Of a DNA stretch of 64,000 nucleotides, positions 27,737 through 36,781 are shown piece after piece. The DNA lies in NCBI RefSeq assembly GCF_040438885.1, contig NZ_CP159218.1, positions 2,046,001 through 2,110,000 of the forward strand. Direction: 5' to 3'. How positions within the stretch are numbered: the stretch's first letter is position 1; each line of letters opens with the position of its first letter. The stretch is from Nakamurella sp. A5-74 (GTDB lineage: Bacteria > Actinomycetota > Actinomycetes > Mycobacteriales > Nakamurellaceae). Both the position numbers and the translations under genes were made by a program. Under the pieces are notes generated by a model, which saw nothing but the letters and a program-made list of their open reading frames with translations, made no database searches and was not told the origin of the DNA.

Positions 27737-28837
27737 ATGCAGAACGTGATGCTGCGCCGATGGGGCTGGCGGTGGGAGCCGGGGTCGACGAAATGGGTCC
27801 TGGGCTCCAGCGTTGCCCTGCTGTATGCAGGGGTGTTCCTGGTCGGTCTGCTCACGCAGCCGGCCCAGGCCGGCGCCCGATGGACGGCGGTGGTCTTGCT
27901 CGTTGCCATGATGGCCGGCTACGCCGTCCTGCCCGCAGGGGCGATGTCGGCGCCGCTGCGCACCAGGTGGGCGGTCCTGATCGTGATCCTCACGCTGGCC
28001 GCGGCGCAGATCGTCGTCGTCGGGCCAGGATTCGTCGGGGTGCTGATGTTCCCCGGCATCCTCGCCGGCGCGTTGCTGCCCACGCGCCAGACGATCATCA
28101 CCGTCGTCGCGATCGGCGCCGCCATGGTGCTGATCGCCGGGTCCGACAGCTGGGAACTGGCTGCTACCGAGGTGGCCATGGCCCTGTGGATGCATGCGTT
28201 CTTCTCCAACATCCGGCTCACGATCCAGCTGCGGGCCGCACAGGACGAGCTGGCGGTGGCAGCCGTGGCGCAGGAGCGCCGCCGCATCGCTCGCGACCTG
28301 CACGACATCCTGGGCCACTCGTTGACCGCGATCTCGGTGAAAGCTGCACTGGCGGAGCGGTTGTCGAGCATCGACCCGGTCCGAGCCGCGCAGGAATCGA
28401 ACGAGGTGGGTCAGATCGCCCGGGGAGCGCTGGCCGACGTCCGGGCCACCGCATCGGGGATGCGGGAGGCATCGCTGGCCGGCGAGCTCGCGGTGGCGCG
28501 GTCGATCCTGGCGGCCGCGGGCATCGCCGCCGATCTCCCGCGCGCGGTGGACGAGGTCACCGAACAGGGGCACCGGTTGTTCGGCTTCGTCGTGCGGGAG
28601 GCGGTCACCAACGTGGTGCGGCACTCCGGAGCCTCGCGATGTTCGGTCACCCTGGGCTCGCGCTGGGTCGAGATCGTGGACGACGGGAAGGGGTTCGTCC
28701 AGGGCAGGTCACCGGAATCCGGGAGCAGCGGACTCGCCGGTCTGTCGGAGCGGGTCGCAGCGCAGGGTGGCAGGCTGACCGTCGGATCCGCTGCGCCGCA
28801 AGGGTTCTCGGTGCGCGCAGAGCTAGCTCCGGTGTGA
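27737..28837 (+). CDS. Sensor histidine kinase, NarL/DesK class
   Basis: The 366-residue kinase has five or six membrane segments in its first 160 residues and almost no extracytoplasmic loop, so it may sense the membrane itself or the coupled ABC exporter. The phosphoacceptor is in RRRIARDLHDILGHSLTAIS (HisKA_3). The ATP-binding domain shows VVREAVTNVVRHSGAS, VDDGKGF and SGLAGLSERV. ATG at 27737 was chosen; the open frame upstream overlaps the permease. The response regulator follows 2 bases after the stop. Confidence 0.92.
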   Translation: MQNVMLRRWGWRWEPGSTKWVLGSSVALLYAGVFLVGLLTQPAQAGARWTAVVLLVAMMAGYAVLPAGAMSAPLRTRWAVLIVILTLAAAQIVVVGPGFVGVLMFPGILAGALLPTRQTIITVVAIGAAMVLIAGSDSWELAATEVAMALWMHAFFSNIRLTIQLRAAQDELAVAAVAQERRRIARDLHDILGHSLTAISVKAALAERLSSIDPVRAAQESNEVGQIARGALADVRATASGMREASLAGELAVARSILAAAGIAADLPRAVDEVTEQGHRLFGFVVREAVTNVVRHSGASRCSVTLGSRWVEIVDDGKGFVQGRSPESGSSGLAGLSERVAAQGGRLTVGSAAPQGFSVRAELAPV

Positions 28838-28839
28838 CG

Positions 28840-29451
28840 ATGGAGACGATCCGGGTGCTGGTGGCTGACGACCAGGCCCTGATCCGCGGTGCCCTGCAGG
28901 CCCTGCTGGATCTCAACGACGACCTCGAGGTGGTGGCGGCGGTCGGCTCGGGCGACGCCGTGGTGCCGGCCGCTCTCGAGCATCGTCCGGACGTGGCTCT
29001 GCTCGACGTCCAGATGCCAGGACTGGACGGCCTGGCAGCAGCGGCAGCACTGCGGGAGCGGATGCCGAGCTGCCGGGTGATCATCGTGACGACCTTCGGC
29101 CGCCCCGGTTACCTCCGTCGCGCGATGGAGGCCGGAGCGACTGGGTTCCTCATCAAGGATGCGGCGCCGGAGGCGCTGGCCGAGGCCATCCGGCGGGTGC
29201 ACGCCGGCCTGCGGGTGGTCGATCCGGAACTGGCGACGGAATCGCTGACCCTGGGGACCTCACCGCTGAGCGGCCGCGAGCGGGACGTGTTGGTCGCGGC
29301 CGTCGGTGGCGCAACGGTCGCGCAGCTCGCTCGACGACTGTTCCTCTCCGAAGGGACCGTGCGCAACCACCTGTCGGCGGCGATCGGCAAGACCGGCGCT
29401 TCGACCCGAGCGGAAGCGGTGCGACTGGCCGACGAGCGCGGGTGGCTCTGA
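28840..29451 (+). CDS. Response regulator, NarL/LuxR class
   Basis: The 203-residue protein has a receiver domain with the acidic pair VADD, phosphoacceptor in DVALLDVQMPGLDG and the conserved lysine in GFLIKDAAPE. It is followed by a LuxR-type HTH (PLSGRERDVLVAAV, FLSEGTVRNHLSAAIGKTGA). It pairs with the upstream kinase and probably controls the ABC exporter operon. The next gene starts 1 base after its stop. Confidence 0.93.
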   Translation: METIRVLVADDQALIRGALQALLDLNDDLEVVAAVGSGDAVVPAALEHRPDVALLDVQMPGLDGLAAAAALRERMPSCRVIIVTTFGRPGYLRRAMEAGATGFLIKDAAPEALAEAIRRVHAGLRVVDPELATESLTLGTSPLSGRERDVLVAAVGGATVAQLARRLFLSEGTVRNHLSAAIGKTGASTRAEAVRLADERGWL

Positions 29452-29452
29452 C

Positions 29453-30241
29453 GTGTCGAACGATCTTTACAACGCGGCATGCGCGTTGCACCGACGGATG
29501 GCGCTGGCCTGCACGGCCGCCGGTGATGCGGGGTTGCCGGGGACCTTCCGGGTCTGGGAGCAGGACGGGGTGCTGGCCGTGCTGGTCAGCGATCCCGGAC
29601 TGGACTTCCTGTCGACCATCAGCGGCGTGACGGTCGACACGGTGGAGGCGGCGATCGCGCTGGCCGAAGACCCGTGCTGGCAGGAGGTTTCGCCGTTCCT
29701 GGTCCTGTCCGACGAGGTCAGTGCTGCCTGCGAGCCGTCGCTCTGGGCCGCGGATCTGTGGCCCACGTCCGAGCGGCTGACGGCTGTGGTGCGGCCGACA
29801 TGGATGACCAGTGCTGCGTCCCGGACAGCGGAGTCACTGTCGGTGGTCCCGGCCCCCCCGGTCACCGCCGGCACGCAGGATCCGTTCACGACGGTCCTGC
29901 TGGCCGGCTACCAGGTCCACGGCCCGGTCGCGGCGTTCATCGACGCCGAGCACCGTCATCCGGCGGTCCACCGGTTCCTCGCCCTGGAGCAGCAGACTTC
30001 CATCGCGGCTGCGGGACTGACGATCCACGACGGGGTTGCTGTCCTGGGCGGCGCCTCGACGCTTCCGGCACGCCGGGGTCGCGGGGCGCAGTCCGCGTTG
30101 CTGCAGCACCGTCTCGGGATCGCCGCAGATGCGGGCGTCGGGTCGGCCGTGGCCACCGCGACCCCCGATTCGGTCAGTGCCCGCAACCTCGTTGCGGCCG
30201 GCTTCGCCATCCACCGCCAGGTCCGGTGGCAGCACGTCTGA
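29453..30241 (+). CDS. GNAT-family N-acetyltransferase
   Basis: The 262-residue protein starts at GTG 29453, one base after the regulator stop, so it is the last gene of the ABC/two-component operon. The C-terminal half has the GNAT motif A as RRGRGAQSALLQHRLGIAAD and the terminal SARNLVAAGFAIHRQV. The N-terminal part (about 130 residues) is not recognised. The substrate is unknown. Confidence 0.8.
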   Translation: MSNDLYNAACALHRRMALACTAAGDAGLPGTFRVWEQDGVLAVLVSDPGLDFLSTISGVTVDTVEAAIALAEDPCWQEVSPFLVLSDEVSAACEPSLWAADLWPTSERLTAVVRPTWMTSAASRTAESLSVVPAPPVTAGTQDPFTTVLLAGYQVHGPVAAFIDAEHRHPAVHRFLALEQQTSIAAAGLTIHDGVAVLGGASTLPARRGRGAQSALLQHRLGIAADAGVGSAVATATPDSVSARNLVAAGFAIHRQVRWQHV

Positions 30242-30256
30242 GGTCTGCTCACGCGG

Positions 30257-30994
30257 TCAGCGCAGGTGTCGCAGGTACCGTTCCGGCGCCTGCAGGAACG
30301 AGCTCCAGTTCCGTACGAGATCGGTGTCCTGCCAGGGGGTTTCGACGAGTCCCTCATCCCCGACCTCGATCACCGTCGCGCCGGGCGTTGCGGCGATGAG
30401 TGGTGAATGGGTGGCCACGATCACCTGCGAGCCCTCCTGCGGCATCCGGGCCAGCAGGCTGACCAGGGCGAGGGTGGATGCGAAGGAGAGCGCGGCCTCC
30501 GGCTCGTCCAGGAAGTACATCCCCGGCTGCCAGAACGCCTCCTCGAACAGCCACAGGAAGCCCTCCCCGTGGCTGCGAGACAGCAACGGTGTGTGCGACC
30601 ACGCCGGTTCGGAACACCCCGCTGCCCGATCCCGGTTGCGGAAGTAGGAGTGCATCGTTTCGGCGCGCAGGAAGAAGCCGGACTGCGAAGCCATCGGCGC
30701 GCACCGCAGCCTGAGGTGCCCGCCCAGCGGAGACTCGTCACCGGAGTCCACCGGACCTACCCGGTCGTTGTCCAGCCGCGGATACCGCTGGGCCAGGGCC
30801 TCCACCAGGGTCGACTTGCCGGCACCGTTCTCCCCGATCAGCACCGTGACGCCGGGCGGGATCTCCCAGCCGTCGTCCAACACCTGACGCACCGCGGGGA
30901 TGTCCGTGAGCCACTCGGGCATGGCCACCCGGGAGTCCGGTCGACGTTCCACCCGCAGCAGGTGGCGCTCCGGCACCGTGTCGATGGTCCCCAT
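30257..30994 (-). CDS. AAA/ABC-like ATPase of unknown role
   Basis: The 245-residue P-loop ATPase has Walker A GENGAGKSTLVEALA, an ABC-like Walker B with MYFLDEPEAALSF, and a switch histidine VIVATHSPLIAATPGA. The middle contains SQSGFFLRAETMHSYFRNRD. No coiled coil, TOPRIM or membrane part is present, so it is a stand-alone ATPase of the type often annotated AAA family. It lies alone on the minus strand, converging with the GNAT gene and diverging from ydcF. A DNA- or transport-related role cannot be distinguished. Confidence 0.85.
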   Translation of the reverse strand: MGTIDTVPERHLLRVERRPDSRVAMPEWLTDIPAVRQVLDDGWEIPPGVTVLIGENGAGKSTLVEALAQRYPRLDNDRVGPVDSGDESPLGGHLRLRCAPMASQSGFFLRAETMHSYFRNRDRAAGCSEPAWSHTPLLSRSHGEGFLWLFEEAFWQPGMYFLDEPEAALSFASTLALVSLLARMPQEGSQVIVATHSPLIAATPGATVIEVGDEGLVETPWQDTDLVRNWSSFLQAPERYLRHLR

Positions 30995-31128
30995 CGCGCC
31001 ATCTCATCACGGCACTGCGACACGGGTCTGCGACGCCCGACTGGCATGATCGCGGGCGAAGGCATCGCGCCGGCCCGTGTCGTCCACACGGATCCGGGCC
31101 GGCGCAAACAGACACCGGGAGGCGACGC

Positions 31129-31767
31129 GTGGGCACCACAGCTGTGCTGCGAGCGGCGGGGCGCTGGGTCGCCGGAGCTGCGCTGCTCGCCGCGCTGATC
31201 GTCGGTGGGGTGTTCGTCCGGGGCTTCCAGGTCGCCGGGCACGACGATCGGGGCCGGGTCGACGCGATCGTCGTGCTCGGTGCCGCGCAGTACAACGGCC
31301 GGCCGTCACCGGTGCTGCAGGCTCGGCTGGATCACGCCCGGGAGCTCTATGCAGCGGGGGTGGCGCCGCGGATCGTCACCATCGGCGGCAACAAGGTCGG
31401 CGACCGCACCACCGAGGGGGCCGCGGGGGCCGCCTACCTCGCCGACAAGCTCGGCCTCACGCAGCCCGATGGCGTACTCACCGCGGTGCCAACGGGCAAC
31501 GACACCCTCACCAGTCTGCGGGCGGCCACGAGCGTGCTCGCAGGTCACGGATGGACCCACGTCGTGCTCGTCACCGATCCGGCCCATGCCTACCGGGCGC
31601 AGCGGATCGCCGAGGATCTCGGCCTCACGGCCGGGGTGTCGTCGGTGACCGACGGTCCGGCCGTCGAAGCTGATGTGCAGTGGCGCTACCACGTGCGGGA
31701 GACCGCTGGGCTGCTGTACTACCTCGTACTCGGGGGCTCCTCCGGCTCCACGGATTCGGTGCTGTGA
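31129..31767 (+). CDS. YdcF/SanA-type DUF218 membrane protein
   Basis: The 212-residue protein has one N-terminal membrane helix (VAGAALLAALIVGGVFVRGF) and the DUF218 domain: VDAIVVLGAAQYNGRPSPVL, RIVTIGGNKVGDRTTEG, DTLTSLRAA and VVLVTDPAHAYRAQRIAE. Relatives such as SanA and YdcF affect envelope integrity, but the reaction is unknown. GTG at 31129 has GGGAGG upstream. Its stop overlaps the dgt start by 4 bases. Confidence 0.88.
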   Translation: MGTTAVLRAAGRWVAGAALLAALIVGGVFVRGFQVAGHDDRGRVDAIVVLGAAQYNGRPSPVLQARLDHARELYAAGVAPRIVTIGGNKVGDRTTEGAAGAAYLADKLGLTQPDGVLTAVPTGNDTLTSLRAATSVLAGHGWTHVVLVTDPAHAYRAQRIAEDLGLTAGVSSVTDGPAVEADVQWRYHVRETAGLLYYLVLGGSSGSTDSVL

Positions 31768-33032
31768 ACCGGATTCCACCCGGGTACACCGGCGACGACG
31801 TCGCCCGGCGGGTAGCGGAACCTGCCAAGACGGCCGCCTTCGCCGGTGCCGAACCGCGGCCGGATTCCGGTCGCACACCCTTCGCGCGGGACCGGGCCAG
31901 GGTGCTGCATTCGGGATCGCTGCGTCGGTTGGCCGGAAAGACGCAGGTGGTGGCGCCGGACGAGGACGACGTCCCGCGGACACGGCTCACCCATTCCCTC
32001 GAGGTGGCGCAGATCGCGCGGGGTATCGGCAGCCAGCTCGGTTGCGATGCCGACGTGGTGGATCTGGCCGGGCTCGCGCACGACATCGGCCATCCGCCGT
32101 TCGGCCACAACGGCGAGGATGCGCTCGACCGGATCGGCGCGGCCGTCGGCGGGTTCGAGGCGAACGCGCAGAACCTGCGTCTGCTCGCGCGGCTGGAACC
32201 GAAGGTGCTCACCGCCACCGGGGAGTCGGCGGGTCTCAACCTGTGCCTGGCCTCCCTCGATGCGGTGATCAAGTACCCGTGGTCCACGCCGGACACCCGC
32301 GGAAAGTTCGGCTGCTATGCCGAGGACCGCGACGTGCTGGACTGGGTCCGGCCCGACCAGGGGACCCGGCTGTGTCTCGAAGCGCAGGTGATGGACTGGG
32401 CCGACGACGTGGCCTACTCCGTGCACGACGTCGAGGACGGCATCATCGCCGGCCGGATCGACCTGGCGCGCCTCCGATCGCCCGAGGAACGACAGGTGGT
32501 CGCCATCGCCGCCCGGCGCGGCTACTCCGGGGAGTCCGAAGCAGACCTGGCCGAGGTACTGGGCGAGCTGTTGCAGCGACCCGAGATCGTGCCGGCCGTC
32601 GGCTACCGGCCGGGGGTGCGGGGCGCGGTCGCGCTCAAGAGCACGACCAGTGAGTTGACCGGGCGACTGGTGACGGGTGCGGTGGCGGCCACCCGAGCGG
32701 AGTACGGCGACGCGCCGCTCACCCGGTACGCGGCGGATCTGGTCGTCTCGCCGCAGCTGCGCGCCGAGGTCGCCATGCTGAAGGCGATCGCGGTGCACTA
32801 CGTGATGGACGACCCGGCCAGGCGTGCGCTGCAAGATCGTCAGCAGCAGATCCTGCAGGCGCTGGTGGTGGCGCTGACCGAACGGGGGAGCGAAGCCATG
32901 GACGCCCAGCACGGACCACGCTTCGCCGCCGCTGCCGACGATGCCGGTCGGCTGCGCGCGGTGCTGGACCAGGTCGCCTCGCTCACGGACAGCCAGGCCC
33001 ATCGCTGGCACGCCCGGCTGACAGGATCCTGA
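31764..33032 (+). CDS. dgt: dNTP triphosphohydrolase (dGTPase-like)
   Basis: The HD-domain enzyme releases triphosphate from dNTPs. The 422 residues contain RTRLTHSLEVAQIARGI, the HD motif LAHDIGHPPFGHNGE and the second Asp in VMDWADDVAYSVHDVEDG. Start is GTG at 31764, overlapping the ydcF stop; the frame is open further upstream only as a shadow. The order dgt-dnaG is conserved in actinobacteria and links nucleotide pool control with replication priming. Confidence 0.95.
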   Translation: MNRIPPGYTGDDVARRVAEPAKTAAFAGAEPRPDSGRTPFARDRARVLHSGSLRRLAGKTQVVAPDEDDVPRTRLTHSLEVAQIARGIGSQLGCDADVVDLAGLAHDIGHPPFGHNGEDALDRIGAAVGGFEANAQNLRLLARLEPKVLTATGESAGLNLCLASLDAVIKYPWSTPDTRGKFGCYAEDRDVLDWVRPDQGTRLCLEAQVMDWADDVAYSVHDVEDGIIAGRIDLARLRSPEERQVVAIAARRGYSGESEADLAEVLGELLQRPEIVPAVGYRPGVRGAVALKSTTSELTGRLVTGAVAATRAEYGDAPLTRYAADLVVSPQLRAEVAMLKAIAVHYVMDDPARRALQDRQQQILQALVVALTERGSEAMDAQHGPRFAAAADDAGRLRAVLDQVASLTDSQAHRWHARLTGS

Positions 33033-33074
33033 ACCGACCGGTCAGCGTCTGGTCGGGCTGTCCGGGTGGCGACA

Positions 33075-33080
33075 TAGACT
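33075..33080 (+). promoter_or_regulatory. Probable leaderless -10, dnaG
   Basis: TAGACT is followed by 6 bases and then GTG at 33087, with no Shine-Dalgarno sequence. Confidence 0.5.
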
Positions 33081-33086
33081 CGTGCG

Positions 33087-35066
33087 GTGGCAGGACGGAT
33101 CACCGATGAGGACAAGGAGCGGGTCCGCGACGCCAATCGCATCGAGTCGGTGATCGGCGAGTACGTGGCGCTGCGTCCCAGCGGCGGCGGAAACCTGAAG
33201 GGGCTGTGCCCCTTCCACGACGAGAAGACTCCGTCGTTCAACGTCCGCCCGGCCCAGAGTTCGTACTACTGTTTCGGCTGCGGTGAGGGCGGCGACGTGT
33301 TCTCCTTCATCGCGCAGCTGGAGCACCTGAGTTTCCTGGAGGCCGTCGAGAGGCTGGCCGACCGGGTCGGCATCACCCTGGCCAGGGTCGAGGGTGGCAC
33401 CTCGACCCGCTCCGAACCCGGCACCCGCGCGCGGCTCATCGCCGCGAACAAGGCGGCCGCCGAGTTCTACTCGGGCCAGCTGGAGACCGAGGAGGCCGCA
33501 CCGGCCCGCCAGTTCCTCACCGAGCGGGCCTTCGACATGGAGGCGGCCAGATCGTTCGGCTGCGGGTACGCGCCGTCGGGCTGGGACAGGTTGACGAAAG
33601 CGCTGGTGAAACAGGGCTTCTCGCTGCAGGAGCTCTACAAGGCCGGCCTGGCGCGGGAGGGGCAGCGCGGCCCGATCGACCAGTTCCATCGACGGCTGTT
33701 GTGGACGATCAGGGATGCCGCGGGCGACGTCGTCGGGTTCGGTGCCCGCCGGCTCTTCGACGACGACCGGATCCAGGCGAAGTACGTCAACACCTCGGAC
33801 ACGCCGCTCTACAAGAAGTCGCAGGTGCTCTACGGGCTCGACCTGGCGAAGCGGGAGATCGCCAAGCAGCGCCAGGCGGTGATCGTCGAGGGGTACTCCG
33901 ACGTGATGGCCATGCATCTCGCGGGGGTGACGACGGCGGTGGCCTCGTGCGGTACGGCTTTCGGCGACGAGCACATCAGCGTGCTGCGCCGCTACCTGCT
34001 CGACAACGACGTGATCCGCGGCGAGGTCATCTACACCTTCGACGGTGACGCTGCCGGCCAGAAGGCAGCGCTCAAGGCGTTCGACTCCGACCAGCGGTTC
34101 GCCGCCAACACCTACGTGGCGATCGCGCCGGACGGGATGGATCCCTGCGAACTGCGGATGCAAGGGGGTGATGCTGCGGTGCGCGCCCTGGTCGACGGCC
34201 GGACCAACCTGTTCGCCTTCGCCATCCAGACCGTGCTGGCCGACTACGACCTGGAGACGCCGGAGGGACGGGTGGCCGCGACGGCCGCCACCGTGCCGCT
34301 GGTCGCCGGGATCAAGCAGGAACGATTGCGGGCCGACTACACCCGCGAGTTGGCCGGCCGGCTCGGCGCCGAGACCACCGACATCCAGGGACTGGTGCGC
34401 CGGGAGATCGCCCGTCAGGCCGCAGCCCAGCGCAGCGCTGCCGAGCGAGGGAGTGCCGAACGGGGGAGTGCCGAACGCGGGAGCGCCGAGCGCGGAACGT
34501 CCGGTCGGCCAGGAGCAGGTGCCGCGGGTGACCAGGCGTCGACCGACGCGCGCGCTGCCGCCACCACGTTCCGTCGACCCGACCCCCAGGACCGCACCAG
34601 CTCCGTCGAGCGGGAAGTGCTCAAGATGGCGCTGCAGTACCCGGCGATGGTGGCCGCCGACTACGCCGAGCAGGTGGCCGGCGACAGCTTCACCCACCCG
34701 TCCTACCGCGCGGTCCACGAAGCCATCTCGGCCACCTCCGGAATAGGTACGTCCAGCGGGGTGGTGTGGACCTCGCGGGTTGCCGAGCAGATGCCGGCCG
34801 GAGGTCTGCGGTCGCTGGTGCACGAGTTGGCGGTGGAGCCGCCACGGCACGGCTCCGGGGAGCCGGACTCCAGCTACGCGGGTGCGGTGATCGCCGCGAT
34901 GGGCGAACGTGCCGCCGCGGCGGACGAGAAAAAGCTGCGGTCTGCGTTGCTCCGCGCAGAGTCGGCCGGCGACCGCGCGCGGGCCAACGCGCTGCAGGCC
35001 GATCTGGGTGCGGTGATCCGGTACCGACGAGCGCTGATGGAACTTGCGCGCGGCGGTGCGGCATGA
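33087..35066 (+). CDS. dnaG: DNA primase
   Basis: Primase makes RNA primers for replication. The 659 residues show the zinc-binding CHC2 domain (C41, H44, C62, C65; CPFHDEKTPS and YYCFGCGEGGD), and the TOPRIM core with VIVEGYSDVMAMH and TFDGDAAGQKA. The C-terminal DnaB-binding domain is beyond about residue 500. The linker before it contains a short repeat (RSAAERGSAERGSAERGSAE, about 450-470) that looks like slippage expansion. GTG at 33087 follows a leaderless-type -10. The next gene overlaps its stop by 4 bases. Confidence 0.97.
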   Translation: MAGRITDEDKERVRDANRIESVIGEYVALRPSGGGNLKGLCPFHDEKTPSFNVRPAQSSYYCFGCGEGGDVFSFIAQLEHLSFLEAVERLADRVGITLARVEGGTSTRSEPGTRARLIAANKAAAEFYSGQLETEEAAPARQFLTERAFDMEAARSFGCGYAPSGWDRLTKALVKQGFSLQELYKAGLAREGQRGPIDQFHRRLLWTIRDAAGDVVGFGARRLFDDDRIQAKYVNTSDTPLYKKSQVLYGLDLAKREIAKQRQAVIVEGYSDVMAMHLAGVTTAVASCGTAFGDEHISVLRRYLLDNDVIRGEVIYTFDGDAAGQKAALKAFDSDQRFAANTYVAIAPDGMDPCELRMQGGDAAVRALVDGRTNLFAFAIQTVLADYDLETPEGRVAATAATVPLVAGIKQERLRADYTRELAGRLGAETTDIQGLVRREIARQAAAQRSAAERGSAERGSAERGSAERGTSGRPGAGAAGDQASTDARAAATTFRRPDPQDRTSSVEREVLKMALQYPAMVAADYAEQVAGDSFTHPSYRAVHEAISATSGIGTSSGVVWTSRVAEQMPAGGLRSLVHELAVEPPRHGSGEPDSSYAGAVIAAMGERAAAADEKKLRSALLRAESAGDRARANALQADLGAVIRYRRALMELARGGAA

Positions 35067-35620
35067 GCCTGTTCCGCCGCACGGTGACCGCCCCGCCGCG
35101 GATCGCCCAGGTACTGGAGAGCGACGAGGTGGTGCTGGGTCTGGCGCGGGACGATGTGGGCGCCGAGCTGGCCGTGACCCGCCGGCGGCTGCTCCTTGCG
35201 CGGGGCGAGGCGGTCCCGACCTCGCTGAGCTGGTTCGAGATCGCCAGGGTGCGGCTGGACGACGGAGTGTTGGAGATCGTGCCGTTGCGCTGGGTGGCGC
35301 CGTTCGCCGACGGCGCGGGGGACTTGGTGGTCGATGCGCCCACGCTGTCGTTGCGGATCGGACGGGCGAATCGCCTCACGGATCAGATCCACCACCGGGT
35401 CCGATCGTCGGTGATCGCGTCCCGGCACCTGCCGTGGCCCGATGCGGGCGGCTGGGTGACGATCCGCCGGGTGGCCGGGGTCGACGGTGTGCTCCCCCAA
35501 CTCCGGTTGGACGCCGGCGCCGATCGGGAGACGCCAGGTTTCCTGGCCGCTGCCGAACGCGTGGTGATCGAACTGCGCGCCGGGGGAGCAGGCTCCGGGA
35601 CGACCGGGGTCGACGAGTAG
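35063..35620 (+). CDS. Conserved hypothetical protein coupled to dnaG
   Basis: The 185-residue protein starts at ATG 35063, overlapping the dnaG stop. The N-terminal half (LARDDVGAELAVTRRRLLLA, SLSWFEIARVRLDDGVLEIV) reads like a small beta-barrel of the bacterial PH type. A helical IHHRVRSSVIASRH and a beta-rich C-terminus (GWVTIRRVAGVDGVLPQLRL) follow. There is no signal or membrane segment. Genes of this type are found after dnaG in other actinobacteria, but I know no function. Confidence 0.75.
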   Translation: MSLFRRTVTAPPRIAQVLESDEVVLGLARDDVGAELAVTRRRLLLARGEAVPTSLSWFEIARVRLDDGVLEIVPLRWVAPFADGAGDLVVDAPTLSLRIGRANRLTDQIHHRVRSSVIASRHLPWPDAGGWVTIRRVAGVDGVLPQLRLDAGADRETPGFLAAAERVVIELRAGGAGSGTTGVDE

Positions 35621-35642
35621 CGCAATCCGGCAAGCGAGCCGG

Positions 35643-35891
35643 TTATCCCCTGCCCCCGCCCGGCGGTAGAGCATTGCCGGCCTGAGGGCTGATGCCCCAC
35701 GGGTCTGCCGCTGCCCGCTTCGCTCGGCGGATCTCGCTGATGATCCCGACCGAACTGCCGCCAATGCCGATCACTCCCAAGATCCACATCACGAGGGGCG
35801 GATCGGTCAGCACGGTGAGCAGGAAGACGATCGCCACGATGTTCACTGCTGACGATCCGATTGCCAACCGGTTCAGTCTCCCCACGACCAT
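35643..35891 (-). CDS. Small membrane protein
   Basis: An 82-residue protein starting at ATG 35891 with AGGAAGAG upstream. Two hydrophobic segments (SSAVNIVAIVFLLTVL, MWILGVIGIGGSSVGIIS) are followed by a basic helix and a Gly/Pro tail. Codon choice is less GC-biased than in neighbouring genes. The family is not recognised. The open frame extends upstream, but that part has no membrane or family character. Confidence 0.5.
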   Translation of the reverse strand: MVVGRLNRLAIGSSAVNIVAIVFLLTVLTDPPLVMWILGVIGIGGSSVGIISEIRRAKRAAADPWGISPQAGNALPPGGGRG

Positions 35892-36341
35892 GTCACCACT
35901 CTTCCTGAAAACCCCGGGCCAGTCGCGTCTGTCACCCGTCCGAGAGCATCCTGACGTGCACAGAGCCCGATACCTGAGCATCTGTCGAACTGGGCACATG
36001 GCGTGTCCACCGAGCTGGACGTCATCCACTTGGCGCCGGGTCGACCAATCCCTCCTGCTAGCCGGGTTTCGGCCGGGGCTCGATCAGCGGGCTGCAACAC
36101 TTCGCGGCCCCGATCCGGTCTAGCAGATAGGAGCTCCCGCAACTGGCGGAGGCGGGTCTTCCGAACGATGGCCGCGGTCACGGACGGTGCCTTGGTCAGC
36201 CGAGATCCCAACGGCGACTTGGCCTTGAGGCTCAGCAGCGGGGACCAACTGTTCTTCGACTGAAGCTGTCGGACTGTCGAAGGACGTTCAATCAAGAGGA
36301 AACACCCTTCGCCGAGACTCAGACCATGACAGGCTGACCGC
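35892..36341. other. Gene-poor, lower-GC stretch
   Basis: These 450 bases have no confidently supported gene. An open frame at 36003-36263 (plus) ends in MAAVTDGALVSRDPNGDLAL followed by RLSSGDQLFFD. That last part has a GC-rich third position and may be the tail of a decayed gene, but its front half does not look coding. Base composition is visibly lower in GC than the rest of the window. It borders the small-membrane-protein cluster. Confidence 0.4.
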
Positions 36342-36542
36342 ATGCCGCTGAACCCACCACCGTGGCCCCGCTGGGTGCGGGTTCTTGTAGCCCTTGCAAT
36401 GGCGCCGCTGGTCGGGTTGCTTGTTGGCACACTCACAGGCCGCCCTCTGTTCGGGATCATATTCCTGACGGCCATGATCGGCTCATCGCTCATGGCCACC
36501 GAGTGGCAGAGACGCCGCGCCGCACGCAGGACCGCACGGTGA
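36342..36542 (+). CDS. Tiny membrane protein, 66 aa
   Basis: ATG at 36342. A proline-rich start (MPLNPPPWPRWVRVL) is followed by two membrane segments (VALAMAPLVGLLVGTLTG and FGIIFLTAMIGSSLMA) and a basic end. Its stop overlaps the next GTG start by 4 bases, so it heads a coupled set of three tiny genes. The function is unknown. Confidence 0.6.
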   Translation: MPLNPPPWPRWVRVLVALAMAPLVGLLVGTLTGRPLFGIIFLTAMIGSSLMATEWQRRRAARRTAR

Positions 36543-36781
36543 CGGTGCCCGACGGCGCACCGATCGCCGAAACTCGATTCCACCGTTGGACATGGTTGAT
36601 CTGGGGGATCAGCGGGCTCATGGTCACCGGGGGAGGTTTGCTGCTCCTGAACAGTCCGGCTCCCGCCTGGTGGGCGTGGATCATGACAGCACTGGGAGTC
36701 GGGAACCTAGGGCTTGCCGCGTCCGAGTTTCGGGTGCACCGGCAGCGGTTGGCGCGTGACGCCGAGGAAGTCCAGCAGTGA
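36539..36781 (+). CDS. Tiny membrane protein, 80 aa (tandem duplicate A)
   Basis: GTG at 36539 overlaps the previous stop. The core AETRFHRWTWLIWGISG is followed by two membrane segments and SEFRVHRQRLA. It is clearly a paralogue of the next gene (AETWFQRWTWLIYEISG ... VEFRAHRKRVA). The function is unknown. It overlaps the next start by 4 bases. Confidence 0.65.
   Translation: MTVPDGAPIAETRFHRWTWLIWGISGLMVTGGGLLLLNSPAPAWWAWIMTALGVGNLGLAASEFRVHRQRLARDAEEVQQ

Noticed and set aside
30257-30994. Anti-phage defence ATPase
   Set aside because: It is a lone ATPase with no nuclease or effector neighbour; nothing in the sequence supports defence.
36003-36263. 86-codon plus-strand frame
   Set aside because: Only its last 30 codons have coding-like composition; kept as a possible remnant, not a gene.
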